The position numbers and the translations under genes are program-made. From contig JAJEDB010000075.1 in the NCBI GenBank assembly GCA_022821725.1, forward strand, positions 1 to 64,000: a stretch of 64,000 nt of DNA. The letters are read 5' to 3'. The notes beneath the pieces are model-generated. The model ran no database searches. It worked only from the letters and a program-made list of their open reading frames with translations, and was not told the DNA's origin. Origin of the DNA: Candidatus Poribacteria bacterium. Lineage in GTDB: Bacteria > Poribacteria > WGA-4E > WGA-3G. Of the stretch, positions 8,658 through 17,690 are shown piece after piece (position 1 is the stretch's first letter; every line of letters starts with the position of its first letter).

Positions 8658-9395
8658 GTGAAGAGATTAGAATTTCTATTTTTGGGAGTGATGACGCTGC
8701 TCGCCATAACGCTCACTGGGTGTGAACCACAAATTATAGGAACTTTACTACAATCGCAGGAGAGTAGAAAAATCCACGTGACGGGGAATGGTTCAGTCGT
8801 CGGTGAACCCGATATAGCAACACTAAATTTAGGGGTATCCGTCGAGAAAAAGACGGTTGCAGCAGCCCGAGAGGCAGCTGCTGTCGCAATGACGGCGGTC
8901 ATAGACGCCCTGAAAGCCCGCGGCATCGCTGAAAACGATATTCAAACGGAAAGATTTAGCATCTATCCGCAGTATGACTACACGGAGAATGGACGTGTGC
9001 TGCGTGGATATAGTGTGAACAACACTGTGAGTGCGAAAGTCCGAGAATTAGAGACGCTCAGTGGCGTCATTGACGATGCTGCCGAAGCGGGGGGTGACAT
9101 CGTTGTCGTAAACACCATCCAATTCATGATTGAAGACACCACACCCCTGCAGACACAGGCGCGTGGCTTAGCGGTAAAAGATGCAGAGGCAAAAGCGCAA
9201 ACCTTAGCAGACGCGAGCGGCGTTACGCTCGGAAAACCCATCACGATCACCGAAACCTCGCACGCTGCAAGTCCCCCGATCGCCTTTGCGAAGGAAGCAG
9301 CGTTCGCCGAGGATAGTGCGCTGAGTTCAACCCCTATTGAAGCCGGTGAACTCACTGTCACCGTGAATATAACGATAGTCTACGAGATTGAATAG
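8658..9395 (+). CDS. SIMPL-domain (DUF541) lipoprotein
   Basis: This 245-residue protein starts at a GTG with GGGAGG just upstream, 11 nt after the DUF4340 gene. The N-terminus ends in the lipobox-like LLAITLTGCEP, so it is probably a lipoprotein anchored at Cys22. The remainder is a SIMPL/DUF541 domain: IHVTGNGSVVGEPDIATLNLGV near 40, a central DIQTERFSIYPQYDY, and C-terminal VTVNITIVYEI. The function of SIMPL proteins is poorly defined (envelope stress and outer-membrane roles have been reported). It closes the rightward operon. Confidence 0.88.
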   Translation: MKRLEFLFLGVMTLLAITLTGCEPQIIGTLLQSQESRKIHVTGNGSVVGEPDIATLNLGVSVEKKTVAAAREAAAVAMTAVIDALKARGIAENDIQTERFSIYPQYDYTENGRVLRGYSVNNTVSAKVRELETLSGVIDDAAEAGGDIVVVNTIQFMIEDTTPLQTQARGLAVKDAEAKAQTLADASGVTLGKPITITETSHAASPPIAFAKEAAFAEDSALSSTPIEAGELTVTVNITIVYEIE

Positions 9396-9452
9396 GGAGA
9401 TAACCTGAGTGATCTCTTTGTGGCAGACCCTATTATTGTCTGTGGAGCGAGT

Positions 9453-10304
9453 TTAAGTTGGCAGTTGGGTCTGAAACACAAGGAATTTTCCATTAAAATG
9501 GTGTTGGAGAATAAAAAAATCCATTTGAGAAAATAGCCTTTCACATTTCATTTCCTCAAAAGCGATCTTCATCTTGTCATACTGTTGATTCTGCTCTGTG
9601 TTACTATGACATGGCACAGCAAAGTTCAATGTATTGTCCCCAATTTGGGGATACTGATTCGGATTCAAGATATTTGCGCCAGCCTTAACCTCGGTCATAA
9701 TGCGGAAACGCATCTTTACTGAGGCCTCTTCTACGTATCTCACTCTACTGAAGGTTTGTTGTTCACTGAACACATCCAGCAATTGCTGTCTCATTGGCTC
9801 CGACAAAGTTTCACCAAGTTCGTTTAGTCGTTCTTCTAACGCTTGACCAAAAGATTCTGAAATCAAGGTTGAAACGGGAACCGTCTCAAAAAATTTTCCG
9901 TGGGTCAAGCAGGTTTTCACGTTTGATTGTTTCCTACCGCGAATCAGATAAAAAACTTGGCGAATTGGTAGGGAAAGTATATTATTCCCTGCTTCTTCCA
10001 TTTGTGTGCGGGTAGTGTTTTCTATACCTTCTGTTAACTTCTTGACATCCTTTTCACCAGTTGGAATCGTCGAATTAAAAGAGGCAACCGAATAGGTTCT
10101 GCTATCTTTGAGCTCAATCAATTCTCCGCCAGTAAACTGAGCATCGCTGTGATTGAGTTTGATGGCTAAATCCGGAAATTTGCCTTTGTTGACACAAGAG
10201 AGCATTTGTTGATCAAAGGGAAATTCCTCAAGTTGATTTTTTGAGAGAAGTTCCTCTTTTTTCTTGCACAAGTCGGCGAAAAAGTGATAAATTGAGTAAG
10301 TCAT
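9453..10304 (-). CDS. Putative type II restriction endonuclease
   Basis: This 283-residue protein is encoded 3 nt after a DNA methyltransferase gene in the same direction. I do not recognise a specific family, but KFPDLAIKLNHS at residues 53-64 followed by ELIELKDS near 77 gives a PD-X(n)-ExK arrangement typical of restriction nucleases. The length is also typical. With the methyltransferase it would form a complete restriction-modification pair that cuts unmodified invading DNA. The recognition sequence cannot be predicted. The nuclease role is inferred from context and this motif. Confidence 0.7.
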   Translation of the reverse strand: MTYSIYHFFADLCKKKEELLSKNQLEEFPFDQQMLSCVNKGKFPDLAIKLNHSDAQFTGGELIELKDSRTYSVASFNSTIPTGEKDVKKLTEGIENTTRTQMEEAGNNILSLPIRQVFYLIRGRKQSNVKTCLTHGKFFETVPVSTLISESFGQALEERLNELGETLSEPMRQQLLDVFSEQQTFSRVRYVEEASVKMRFRIMTEVKAGANILNPNQYPQIGDNTLNFAVPCHSNTEQNQQYDKMKIAFEEMKCERLFSQMDFFILQHHFNGKFLVFQTQLPT

Positions 10305-10307
10305 TTA

Positions 10308-11222
10308 TTAATCTGATTGAAGAAAAGCCATTTGTTTGGCGGTAAGTCCATCGGAGGATGCGAATTTGCCGTTTAGCCCGTGTTCTCCCCAAATTGATTC
10401 TAAGTCTGGTGTACAGGCATAATCCTTGAAAAAGCGCGAGACCTCGTCTGATTTTCTCCGTTCAGCAAGTCTATTTTGGATAAGTGTGACATTGTGGGAG
10501 TCGAGTTCAATTCCTACTGATTTTCGTCCCAATTGTTCTGCCACGACCAGCGTTGTCCCTGAACCCGCGAATGGGTCGAGGACGACATCACCAGGGTTTG
10601 TGGAAGAAAGGATAATCCGAAGGAGGAGTTGAATAGGGGTCTGTTGTTTGTGCAAGCGATTCCCTTCTACATCTCGCAAGGCTTCATCGCCCGCAAAATA
10701 GCCAGAGGTCAACTCACGGATATCATCCCAGACATCTGTAACAAACATACCGTTTTCTCGAGCATGCTTGTAATCTGCTGGCAGCGGTGGATCGATACGG
10801 AGACGATGGAAAACACGCGGGGTTTTGCCTTTCGTTGCAAACGCTATGACTTGGTAGTGCTTGCCAAAACGTTTCATTCCTGGCACTGCCGAGGTTTTCT
10901 TTTTCCAGATAATCAGATTCTGGAAAGTCCATCCTGTATCGCGTAGGCATTGCAGCACAAATTCAGTATTCTTCTCGCGCTGCATGAAATAAATGGCTCC
11001 ACCATCAGAAGTTAAAGCATACACCTTGGCACAAATCCCATGCATCCATTCCCAATATTCCTCTGGGGGTAGATTATCAGCCCAAGCATTGTAGGCTTTA
11101 TCCTGGTTGAAAGGAGGATCAAGAAAGGAGAGGTCTATTCTTGGCACGGAATCGCTCCGATCCAAGGCGGTTGTGCAACTCTCATGAAGCACAATACAGT
11201 TTTTTCTGAATGAATTGCTCAT
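10308..11222 (-). CDS. Site-specific DNA methyltransferase (beta-class order)
   Basis: This 304-residue protein carries the catalytic DPPF motif at about residues 36-39 and, much later, the AdoMet-binding LDPFAGSGTT near 215. The order catalytic motif, recognition region, AdoMet motif is the beta-class arrangement of N6-adenine or N4-cytosine methyltransferases. It protects host sites from the nuclease encoded immediately downstream. A small acidic protein gene lies upstream. The last 60 residues, after VGIELD and the NRLAERR helix, are variable. Confidence 0.9.
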   Translation of the reverse strand: MSNSFRKNCIVLHESCTTALDRSDSVPRIDLSFLDPPFNQDKAYNAWADNLPPEEYWEWMHGICAKVYALTSDGGAIYFMQREKNTEFVLQCLRDTGWTFQNLIIWKKKTSAVPGMKRFGKHYQVIAFATKGKTPRVFHRLRIDPPLPADYKHARENGMFVTDVWDDIRELTSGYFAGDEALRDVEGNRLHKQQTPIQLLLRIILSSTNPGDVVLDPFAGSGTTLVVAEQLGRKSVGIELDSHNVTLIQNRLAERRKSDEVSRFFKDYACTPDLESIWGEHGLNGKFASSDGLTAKQMAFLQSD

Positions 11223-11243
11223 AGTGATTCCACGTTTTCGCAG

Positions 11244-11432
11244 TTAAGATGCGTCCGGGTTGGTTTCCTCTGAAGGCTTTCCCCACGGTTCGTTCTCGAA
11301 ATCACGGACCGCAGCACCTAACTCGCCCCAGAGATACTCGTCCCATAAATCCTCGGAAAGCATCTCCAATTGTCGGTGTCGGATGTAGTCACGGAACTCG
11401 TCGCTTTCAGGGGGTTGTGCGTGTTCTTTCAT
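11244..11432 (-). CDS. Small acidic protein, unknown
   Basis: This 62-residue protein is rich in Glu, Asp and Trp (EDLWDEYLWGELGAAVRDFE in the middle) and has no recognised domain. The ATG at 11432 is preferred because AGGGAG lies about 9 nt upstream; a GTG six codons earlier is possible. It ends 21 nt before the methyltransferase start and is in the same direction. It might be a minor member of the restriction-modification operon, but nothing in its sequence shows a role. Confidence 0.5.
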   Translation of the reverse strand: MKEHAQPPESDEFRDYIRHRQLEMLSEDLWDEYLWGELGAAVRDFENEPWGKPSEETNPDAS

Positions 11433-11480
11433 AGTGCGTAGCTCCCTCACAAAAGATGCATTTTGATGTATCTGTGCGTC

Positions 11481-13175
11481 TTAAATCCGAATGAGTTTCC
11501 CAACGAGACGACCCGTATGGTTGTCGTCCTCGACAGCAATTTTGCCGTTTACGAGCGTATAGTCATAACCCTGCGCTCGCTGCGTCCAACGTCCCGCGCC
11601 GACAGGTAAGTCATACACAAATTCAGGGACTTCCATACGGAGATTTTCTGCGTCAATTACATTGACATCGGCGTAATACCCTGGCTTTAACATGCCACGT
11701 TCAGGGATTCCGAAGGCTTCTGCGCCATCAGAAGTCAATCGACGCACAGTTTCTTCAAGACTAAAGATTTGCCGTTCACCGTGCCAATACGTGAGTGCAT
11801 GCGTTGAGAGAGAGGCGTCGCAGATGGCGTTCACGTGCGCGCCTGCATCACCGAGACCGAGGAGTGTGTCTCGGTAGCGCACGACTTCCTCAACATGGGC
11901 GAGATTATGATTGTTCGTTGCGAAGGCAAATAGCTGCCGTCCACCGGTTTCGTGGAACAACCGAACAATTGTCTCTATCGGGCGTTCACCGTTTTCATCG
12001 GCAATATTGCGGAGTAGGTTCTCCGGTTTACGGACGTATTCGCACCCTGTCGGTCCAAAGCGGTATAACATTTTACCGAGACGCTCATCACTTTCGGCGG
12101 GAATATCTAACAGTCCTGCCCGTGTCTTTTCGTCTTGAATGGCTGTCAATCGTTCGGGGTAAGGGAGACTATATAATTCACGCCATTCCTTCACGTCGCG
12201 AATCGGCATCCAATTGCAAAGTCCAACCATCACGGTGTTAACGCGGGAAGAAACCATCGGACGCGCTTGGGCACCAGCAGCGCGTTCTTCATCAAGCCAT
12301 CCCAAGTATAGCGTCTGAATCGTCGGCACGGCTTCATGGGTAAACGCGCTGAAGATCACGGGACATCCACTCTGACGGTTCACCTCAGCAATGCGGTGGA
12401 TCTCCTTTCGCGTTTCTGGATACTCCGTTGTCGGATAGTCCTCATATTCCCCGAACCCGGGTGCCCATTGGAAAATCCCTTTGTTGTGTCTTCCAACGGC
12501 TTGCGCGAGCGAGACGAGTTCATCGAGATGTGCGAATGTGCCGGGTATCGGAATGCCTTCAGAGGTCTTGTGGGTGAGTGTTCGAGAGGTGGAGAATCCC
12601 AATGCCCCTGCCTCCATCGCTTCATCAACGGAAGCTTGCATCGTCTTCGTTTCATCGGGCGTTGGATTTCTGTCCCTTTTTAGGCTCTCTTCACCCATCG
12701 CGTGGTAGCGTGTTGCCGCATGCCCGATCATCCCGCAGACGTTTACCCCTTTTGGGCATGCATCTAAAGCGTCATAGTATTCCCCGAAGGTTTCCCAATT
12801 CCAACGGAGGCTCGACATGATGCTTTCCGCAGGAATACCTTCAACACTTTCAAGCACTTTTGCTAAAACCGTATGGTCGGCTTGTTTGACGGGTGCGAAG
12901 CTCACACCGCAACTTCCAAGGATCAGCGTAGTGATACCGTGCCAACAGGTCGGTGTCCCAAGTGGGTCCCACATGAACTGTGCATCCATGTGTGTATGCG
13001 TATCTATGAAACCCGGTGTAACAAGTCTGTCCGTTGCGTCAATCGTCTGATACGCCGCATCGGGGACGTTACCAACCGCTGTGATGCGTTCACCCCGAAT
13101 AGCAAGGTCGGCTTTGAAACCAGGTTTACCCGTTCCATCAATGACGGTTCCGTTGCGGATGACAAGGTCATACAC
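11481..13175 (-). CDS. D-aminoacylase / N-acyl-D-amino-acid deacylase-like amidohydrolase
   Basis: This 564-residue protein belongs to the amidohydrolase superfamily. The metal site begins with GFIDTHTHMDAQF near residue 58, and LILGSCGVSFAP near 90 is typical of the D-aminoacylase branch; GDAGAHV near 455 supplies the late Asp ligand region. It probably hydrolyses N-acylated D-amino acids or related cyclic amides. A GTG start at 13175 is chosen because AAAGGAG lies 7 nt upstream and VYDLVIRNGT is the usual first strand; a TTG nine codons upstream would place that ribosome site inside the gene. The bifunctional nuclease gene lies 70 bp upstream in the same direction. Confidence 0.88.
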   Translation of the reverse strand: MYDLVIRNGTVIDGTGKPGFKADLAIRGERITAVGNVPDAAYQTIDATDRLVTPGFIDTHTHMDAQFMWDPLGTPTCWHGITTLILGSCGVSFAPVKQADHTVLAKVLESVEGIPAESIMSSLRWNWETFGEYYDALDACPKGVNVCGMIGHAATRYHAMGEESLKRDRNPTPDETKTMQASVDEAMEAGALGFSTSRTLTHKTSEGIPIPGTFAHLDELVSLAQAVGRHNKGIFQWAPGFGEYEDYPTTEYPETRKEIHRIAEVNRQSGCPVIFSAFTHEAVPTIQTLYLGWLDEERAAGAQARPMVSSRVNTVMVGLCNWMPIRDVKEWRELYSLPYPERLTAIQDEKTRAGLLDIPAESDERLGKMLYRFGPTGCEYVRKPENLLRNIADENGERPIETIVRLFHETGGRQLFAFATNNHNLAHVEEVVRYRDTLLGLGDAGAHVNAICDASLSTHALTYWHGERQIFSLEETVRRLTSDGAEAFGIPERGMLKPGYYADVNVIDAENLRMEVPEFVYDLPVGAGRWTQRAQGYDYTLVNGKIAVEDDNHTGRLVGKLIRI

Positions 13176-13244
13176 TGTCTTTCTCCTTTTAATAGTTTTC
13201 AAGACGGGTTGCTACGAAAATCCGAACCGACGACTGACAACTCT

Positions 13245-13754
13245 TTAGACCGTATACTGTTTTAGCGTGTCGTCGTCTAAATTCTCCAAGACATCTTTCG
13301 TGTCGGGTTTTTGTCCTTTGTCGAGTTCCTGCTCAGAGAATCCCTGTTCAGCAATCACCTCTTCAACAACGTAGATCGGGGCTTCACAGCGGAGTGCAAG
13401 CGCGATTGCATCGCTCGGTCGACAATCCACGTCAATAGCGTTCCCGTCGACTTCTAAGGTCAGACATGCGTAGAAAGTCCGTTCTTCGAAAGCGTGTACA
13501 CACACGGTTGTAACTTTAGCCCCAAGCGTTTCAATCATTGTCTTGAGTAAGTCGTGTGTCATCGGTCGCGGGAGTTGCATCTTCTCGATATGCATCTGGA
13601 TAGCCGCTGCCTCCGATTCACCGATCCAAATCAGCAATATCCGATTTGAATCTCCCTCTTTCTCCTTCAGGACAACGATTGGTGCGCCAGTGCTCCGATC
13701 AATTGAGAGGAAGTTAACCTTAACCTCAACGCGTGCTTGTTTTTCCTGTTCCAT
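13245..13754 (-). CDS. Bifunctional nuclease family protein (DUF151)
   Basis: This 169-residue protein matches the DUF151 family, some members of which act as RNase/DNase enzymes. Characteristic segments are LLIWIGESEAAAI near 37, RPMTHDLL near 58, and the acidic IDVDCRPSDAIALALR near 103. The C-terminus past 135 is a charged tail. The ATG at 13754 is preferred over an in-frame TTG ten codons earlier because GGAAAGGA precedes it. The dispersed repeat at 13790-13933 lies directly upstream. Confidence 0.88.
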   Translation of the reverse strand: MEQEKQARVEVKVNFLSIDRSTGAPIVVLKEKEGDSNRILLIWIGESEAAAIQMHIEKMQLPRPMTHDLLKTMIETLGAKVTTVCVHAFEERTFYACLTLEVDGNAIDVDCRPSDAIALALRCEAPIYVVEEVIAEQGFSEQELDKGQKPDTKDVLENLDDDTLKQYTV

Positions 13755-13789
13755 CTGTGTATCCTTTCCTGTATTGGTTATCAACTTAT

Positions 13790-13933
13790 TGGCTGTCGGT
13801 TCTCGGTTCTCGGTTTTCAGCGAAAGAGGGGATTCCTGCTGATTTCCCTTGTTAAACGAAACCCCTTAACTGATAACTGACAACTGGCAACTGATAACCA
13901 ATATGCTATTCTTCTGAATCCGATAACTGACAC
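13790..13933 (-). repeat. Dispersed intergenic repeat, copy B (inverted relative to copy A)
   Basis: The reverse complement of 13841-13870 matches the core of the repeat at 4947-4978 (CGTTTAACAAGGGAAATC preserved). It is flanked by TCTCGGT and TAACTGACAACTG-type short tandem repeats, as copy A is by TTGTCAG repeats. No coding capacity is evident. Confidence 0.6.
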
Positions 13934-13940
13934 CCACACA

Positions 13941-14600
13941 TCATCGCAGATCCATTTCGCTTTTTTTCACATCAAAGATGCGTTTGGTCCGGTCATAATT
14001 TATGAGAATGACAGTATCCCCTTTGACAGGCGTGATTCCGTCTGGTTCGACACGGCAACTGACAGTTAATTCCGATCCGTCCGGAACTTGGACGCGAGCC
14101 GTCCCAAAAGTGGTTGTGATCTGCCCGCTAATCACTCGTCCTCTTAAACCGAGTAGCTGAACATCACTGATGGCTTTTTCGCTCTCTGGGAACAGTTTTG
14201 AAAGCGCGATGGAGATATACCGAGTTCCCAAGAAACAACAAAAAAACGCAATGATACACGATATCCAAACCCGGTTTGGAGTCTCTGGAATATTCAGGAG
14301 GGCGTTCGCAATAAGTCCAAAAATTCCCCACGTCACAAATAGCGACATCAGCACAATCATCAAGGGAACTCTGCCGACGTTCAGAAATCCAAACACATCC
14401 CCGAAGGCAGAACCCTGAGAGCCTGTATCTACATCTGCGTCCGCGTCGATGTCAGCATCCATATCAACCTCTGCGTCCACATCCTTGGAATCTATCGCTC
14501 CGGTGGCAAGCCGAAAGAGTGCCAGGAGGAACACAATCGCTAAGGGGGCTGTAAACCAGACATTATACGAAACGATGAGATAATTCAGGAATTCTATCAT
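13941..14600 (-). CDS. Membrane protein with C-terminal OB-fold-like domain
   Basis: This 219-residue protein has a membrane helix at residues 15-33, an unusual acidic linker of alternating Val/Ala/Ile and Asp (near 42-62), two further helices near 80-135, and a soluble C-terminal beta-domain (LRGRVISGQI…TVSCRVEPDGITPVKGDTVILI) of NfeD/YqiJ OB-fold type. Such proteins are associated with membrane microdomains. The ATG at 14600 follows AAGGGA; longer in-frame readings run into the upstream gene. It lies 11 nt after the PH-like protein, so the two are probably co-expressed. Substrate or partners are unknown. Confidence 0.7.
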   Translation of the reverse strand: MIEFLNYLIVSYNVWFTAPLAIVFLLALFRLATGAIDSKDVDAEVDMDADIDADADVDTGSQGSAFGDVFGFLNVGRVPLMIVLMSLFVTWGIFGLIANALLNIPETPNRVWISCIIAFFCCFLGTRYISIALSKLFPESEKAISDVQLLGLRGRVISGQITTTFGTARVQVPDGSELTVSCRVEPDGITPVKGDTVILINYDRTKRIFDVKKSEMDLR

Positions 14601-14611
14601 CGTGTCCCTTT

Positions 14612-14995
14612 TTATTTCCTGAGCTGCTCCGCGATGCACGCGTAGGCACATTGTGCTGAACGGACGTTGATATTGTCGATCCAATGAACATTGCGGACAA
14701 TACTAATTTCAAGTCTTGCTTGGCGAAGGAGCCGATGCTTGAAATCCCGAATGAGTTTGACACCACGAATTTCCGTGAATAATAAATTGCATCGAACGTT
14801 TGCGTAAGAGACAGTGAAGCTGCCTATATAGCGTTCATCTAAGACCAGCACCCGGCGAGAGGTGATGAAGACATAGTCTGGACGCAGTAAGTTGGAGCGA
14901 CCGAGGACGCACAAGCGGATGTGTTCATCTTCACATATATGCGCTTGCACAATCCTTTGAATGCGAGGTGGCATGTTCGCAAATTCGGTATCCAT
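14612..14995 (-). CDS. Small PH-like domain protein
   Basis: This 127-residue protein looks like a short bacterial pleckstrin-homology-type domain. It has a beta-rich run (DYVFITSRRVLVLDER, then SFTVSYANVRC, then EISIVRNVHWIDNI) closed by a C-terminal helix (CAYACIAEQLRK). Bacterial PH-like domains often act at the membrane with a partner, and the gene downstream encodes an OB-fold membrane protein. The ATG at 14995 is chosen; a TTG four codons earlier is possible and neither has a strong ribosome site. Confidence 0.55.
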   Translation of the reverse strand: MDTEFANMPPRIQRIVQAHICEDEHIRLCVLGRSNLLRPDYVFITSRRVLVLDERYIGSFTVSYANVRCNLLFTEIRGVKLIRDFKHRLLRQARLEISIVRNVHWIDNINVRSAQCAYACIAEQLRK

Positions 14996-15047
14996 GTCAT
15001 TTTGCAAGCAATAGGTCGTGGGTAAACGCGGAATAACGCGGTAGAAA

Positions 15048-15399
15048 TGGAGGTGGCGGGAATCGAACCCGCGTCCGAAGGCAGTTCAATAGAGGCTACT
15101 ACATGCTTATCACAGGATTTAAGATTCGCCGCTCAGACTCCCCTGTGCAGGATTCATAAGCAGCTATCTCAAAAAGTGTTTCGCGACACACCCCTTTGAG
15201 AATGGGTGTCTGGCTAGCCCGTATTGCGGCGCTTTTGCTTCCCTGACGGGCAGCAGGTCGGCAAAGCGTAGCTACATTAAGCAGCTAATGCTAATTCTTC
15301 ATCAGCATTTATAAATGTTCCGCCTGTTTAACGAGGCCTGCGGAGACCTCGGCATGCAACCTATATCTCATTTACCTTCGTCGAAACCTTTACACCCCC
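15048..15399 (-). ncRNA. ssrA: tmRNA (transfer-messenger RNA)
   Basis: The RNA reads leftward from 15399. Its 5' end GGGGGTG (15399-15393) pairs with CACCTCC (15055-15049), with one G-U pair, to form the acceptor stem. GGTTTCGACGAAGG follows at the 5' end, and CGCGGGTTCGATTCCCGC forms the T-arm at the 3' end. The tag frame ends …NADEELALAA followed by TAA (near 15282-15313), preceded by GTFI. The 3' CCA is not encoded. tmRNA rescues ribosomes stalled on mRNAs without a stop codon and tags the product for proteolysis. Its protein partner smpB lies immediately upstream in the same direction. Confidence 0.96.
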
Positions 15400-15441
15400 A
15401 GAAGAGTCGTTAACGGGTCAGCAAGGTCGCTGAGCGTCAAC

Positions 15442-15903
15442 TCAATTGTATGCCCGAATCTCACTCGCCGTCGCTTCACGCTCAAGTTTATCGCGTTTAT
15501 CGTAAAGTCGCTTACCCATAGCAACGGCTAACTCCAGTTTCACCTTACCGTTGCTAAAATACGCTCGCGTCGGAACGATCGTCATGCCCTTGGAACGGAT
15601 TGAACGTTCAAGTTTAGTGATCTCTCGCCGATGCAATAAGAGTTTCCGTTTCCGCTTCGGCTCGTGGTTTTCCATATTCCCATGTTCATAAGGACCGATA
15701 TGGGCATCGATCAGGAACACTTCACCATCTGTTATCTGTGCGTAACTATCTGCCAAATTGAGCCGTCCTGCGCGAATTGATTTCACTTCGGTCCCTTGAA
15801 GAACGACACCGGCTTCATACCGATCACGTAGGTGATAATCATACCGCGCTTTTCGGTTCACAGTGATCATGGGAGTTGTGGAATTCTTGCCATTTTTCAT
15901 CAT
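15442..15903 (-). CDS. smpB: SsrA-binding protein
   Basis: SmpB binds tmRNA and mimics the anticodon arm during ribosome rescue. The 153-residue protein keeps NRKARYDYHL near 15, YEAGVVLQGTEVKSIR near 30, the IGPYEHGN motif near 70 and the basic C-terminal tail KRLYDKRDKLE. A promoter at 15912-15940 has its -10 box only 8 nt before this ATG, so the mRNA would be almost leaderless; this excludes a GTG six codons upstream that lies inside the -10 box. The tmRNA gene follows after about 40 nt, an arrangement that pairs the two partners. Confidence 0.95.
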   Translation of the reverse strand: MMKNGKNSTTPMITVNRKARYDYHLRDRYEAGVVLQGTEVKSIRAGRLNLADSYAQITDGEVFLIDAHIGPYEHGNMENHEPKRKRKLLLHRREITKLERSIRSKGMTIVPTRAYFSNGKVKLELAVAMGKRLYDKRDKLEREATASEIRAYN

Positions 15904-15911
15904 GGTTTTTA

Positions 15912-15940
15912 AGTATAACACAGAATTGACTTCTATGCAA
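15912..15940 (-). promoter_or_regulatory. smpB promoter
   Basis: Read leftward, TTGCAT (15940-15935) and TATACT (15917-15912) are separated by 17 bp. The predicted start near 15905 almost coincides with the smpB ATG at 15903. Confidence 0.6.
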
Positions 15941-16116
15941 GGAAAACTTCAAGAATCATTAAGTCCCGAAAAATCTGAAGTTTTTTCGCAAAATAGGATT
16001 TTAGTGGAAAACAGCACGCAAATCTGATAAACTATCCTATTAAGAACCCTGTTTGTTGGGAAAACCGTGGCACACTGCCTCGGTATACCCGCAGAACTCA
16101 GGAAAGGAGTCTCTTG

Positions 16117-17436
16117 ATGCCAGAACTTTACGATACCCGTGCACCGAATCCGCCCTCACGTGCAGTATTGGTAGGGATAAAACTCCGAAATACCTTGATG
16201 CACGAGACCGAAGAATCGTTGCAAGAACTCCAGCAACTCACAGAGACTGCTGGTATTGAGGTGGTCGCTACGACAATTCAACCCCGTAATGTGCCAAATC
16301 CAACGTATTTCATTGGTGAAGGGAAGGTTGAAGACGAACTCAAGCCCCTCGTTGCAGAGCTAAACGCAGACGCAATTATCTTTGATGAGGAGCTATCACC
16401 CGCGCAGAATCGGAATCTTGAGCGGGCACTTGAGGTCGCCACGATTGACCGGACAGGCCTCATCCTTCAGGTTTTTGCGCAACGCGCACTCACCAAAGAA
16501 GCACGCTTACAAGTCGCATTGGCACAACTCGAATACGCACTGCCACGCCTCACTCGGATGTGGACACACCTCTCACGACTTGCGACAGGTGGTGGCGGAG
16601 GTAGGCACCTCCGGGGTCCCGGTGAAACGCAGCTTGAAATGGACAGACGCTGGGTTCGTAGGAACATCGCACATGTGAGAAAGGCGCTGGATGCCGTTGA
16701 AAAACAGCGTCATGTACAGCGGCGAAATCGGTCCGAAAAAATCAAAGTGTCCCTCGTGGGATATACCAATGCAGGGAAGTCAACCCTATTTAACCGACTG
16801 ACAGGCGAAACCGTTTTGGCTGAAGACAAGTTGTTCGCAACTTTAGATTCTACCACGCGGAAGCTCGATTTGCCCCAAAAGCAACAAATTCTGTTGAGCG
16901 ACACCGTCGGATTTATCAAGAAATTGCCACACCAGTTAGTTGCTGCATTCAAGGCGACGCTCGAAGAGGTCTTAGAGGCAGATCTTTTGCTGCATGTTAT
17001 TGACGTCAGTCATCCAGAAGCAGAGGCACAGATAGCCGCTGTGAACGTAGTCCTTGAAGAATTGAAGGCTACCGACATGCCGATGTTCATGGTTTTCAAT
17101 AAAATTGATAGGCTCAAAAGTGATGATGAGGGATTGCACATCTTACAGTGCCAATATCCCGATGCACTGCCTATTTCCGCGCAACGCGGCGATGGTGTTC
17201 CAGCGTTAATAGAGGCTTTGTCACAGCGTTTTGCCGAACGCGGCACGGACATCTCTCTCTGTATTCCTTATACGGAAGGAAAGGCACTCGATTTACTGCA
17301 TAAGCACGGCATAGTGCTTGATACTGAATACGCAACCGAAGCCGTTCACGTCAAGGCACGCTTGCCGAACCGCTATCTCAAATCGGTTTCTCAATTTTTG
17401 GTTTCTTCCCCAAACTTTAAGAATGAAAGGCATTGA
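16117..17436 (+). CDS. hflX: GTPase HflX
   Basis: HflX is a ribosome-associated GTPase that can split stalled or hibernating ribosomes under stress. This 439-residue protein has the N-terminal HflX domain with PTYFIGEGKVEDEL near 68, the GGGGGRHLRGPGETQLEMDRR linker near 160, and the G domain with LVGYTNAGKSTLFN near 210, DTVGFIKKLPH near 265 and FNKIDR near 328. The ATG at 16117 follows AGGAG at 7 nt; an in-frame TTG one codon earlier is less likely. The stop overlaps the region just before the next small gene, so the three genes to 18478 form a tight operon. Confidence 0.95.
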   Translation: MPELYDTRAPNPPSRAVLVGIKLRNTLMHETEESLQELQQLTETAGIEVVATTIQPRNVPNPTYFIGEGKVEDELKPLVAELNADAIIFDEELSPAQNRNLERALEVATIDRTGLILQVFAQRALTKEARLQVALAQLEYALPRLTRMWTHLSRLATGGGGGRHLRGPGETQLEMDRRWVRRNIAHVRKALDAVEKQRHVQRRNRSEKIKVSLVGYTNAGKSTLFNRLTGETVLAEDKLFATLDSTTRKLDLPQKQQILLSDTVGFIKKLPHQLVAAFKATLEEVLEADLLLHVIDVSHPEAEAQIAAVNVVLEELKATDMPMFMVFNKIDRLKSDDEGLHILQCQYPDALPISAQRGDGVPALIEALSQRFAERGTDISLCIPYTEGKALDLLHKHGIVLDTEYATEAVHVKARLPNRYLKSVSQFLVSSPNFKNERH

Positions 17437-17438
17437 CG

Positions 17439-17690
17439 ATGCGATGGATCGACCAGACGGACATCGGGCACGACTTACAAATCTGTCCAGATTGCGACAG
17501 GGAATACGAAGTGCTTGACCAGTTTTTGGGGCATTCATTGGTGGATCGCTCGAACGACAATTTGATTGATACCGTGTTCAACGACGCGTATTATGTAACT
17601 ATTCGGTGTCCACAGTGTCTCGAAACTCGGCACCTCTGCATACAATCTCTAACAGCCACGCAATTTCACATCGAAAAGGAGAAGAAATGA
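17439..17690 (+). CDS. Small putative zinc-ribbon protein
   Basis: This 83-residue protein has two CxxC pairs, CPDC near residue 16 and CPQC near 58, spaced as in small zinc ribbons. No named family is recognised. It starts 2 nt after the hflX stop and its own stop overlaps the start of the next gene (ATGA), so translation of the three genes is probably coupled. Its function is unknown; a nucleic-acid or ribosome link would fit the hflX neighbour but is only a guess. Confidence 0.65.
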   Translation: MRWIDQTDIGHDLQICPDCDREYEVLDQFLGHSLVDRSNDNLIDTVFNDAYYVTIRCPQCLETRHLCIQSLTATQFHIEKEKK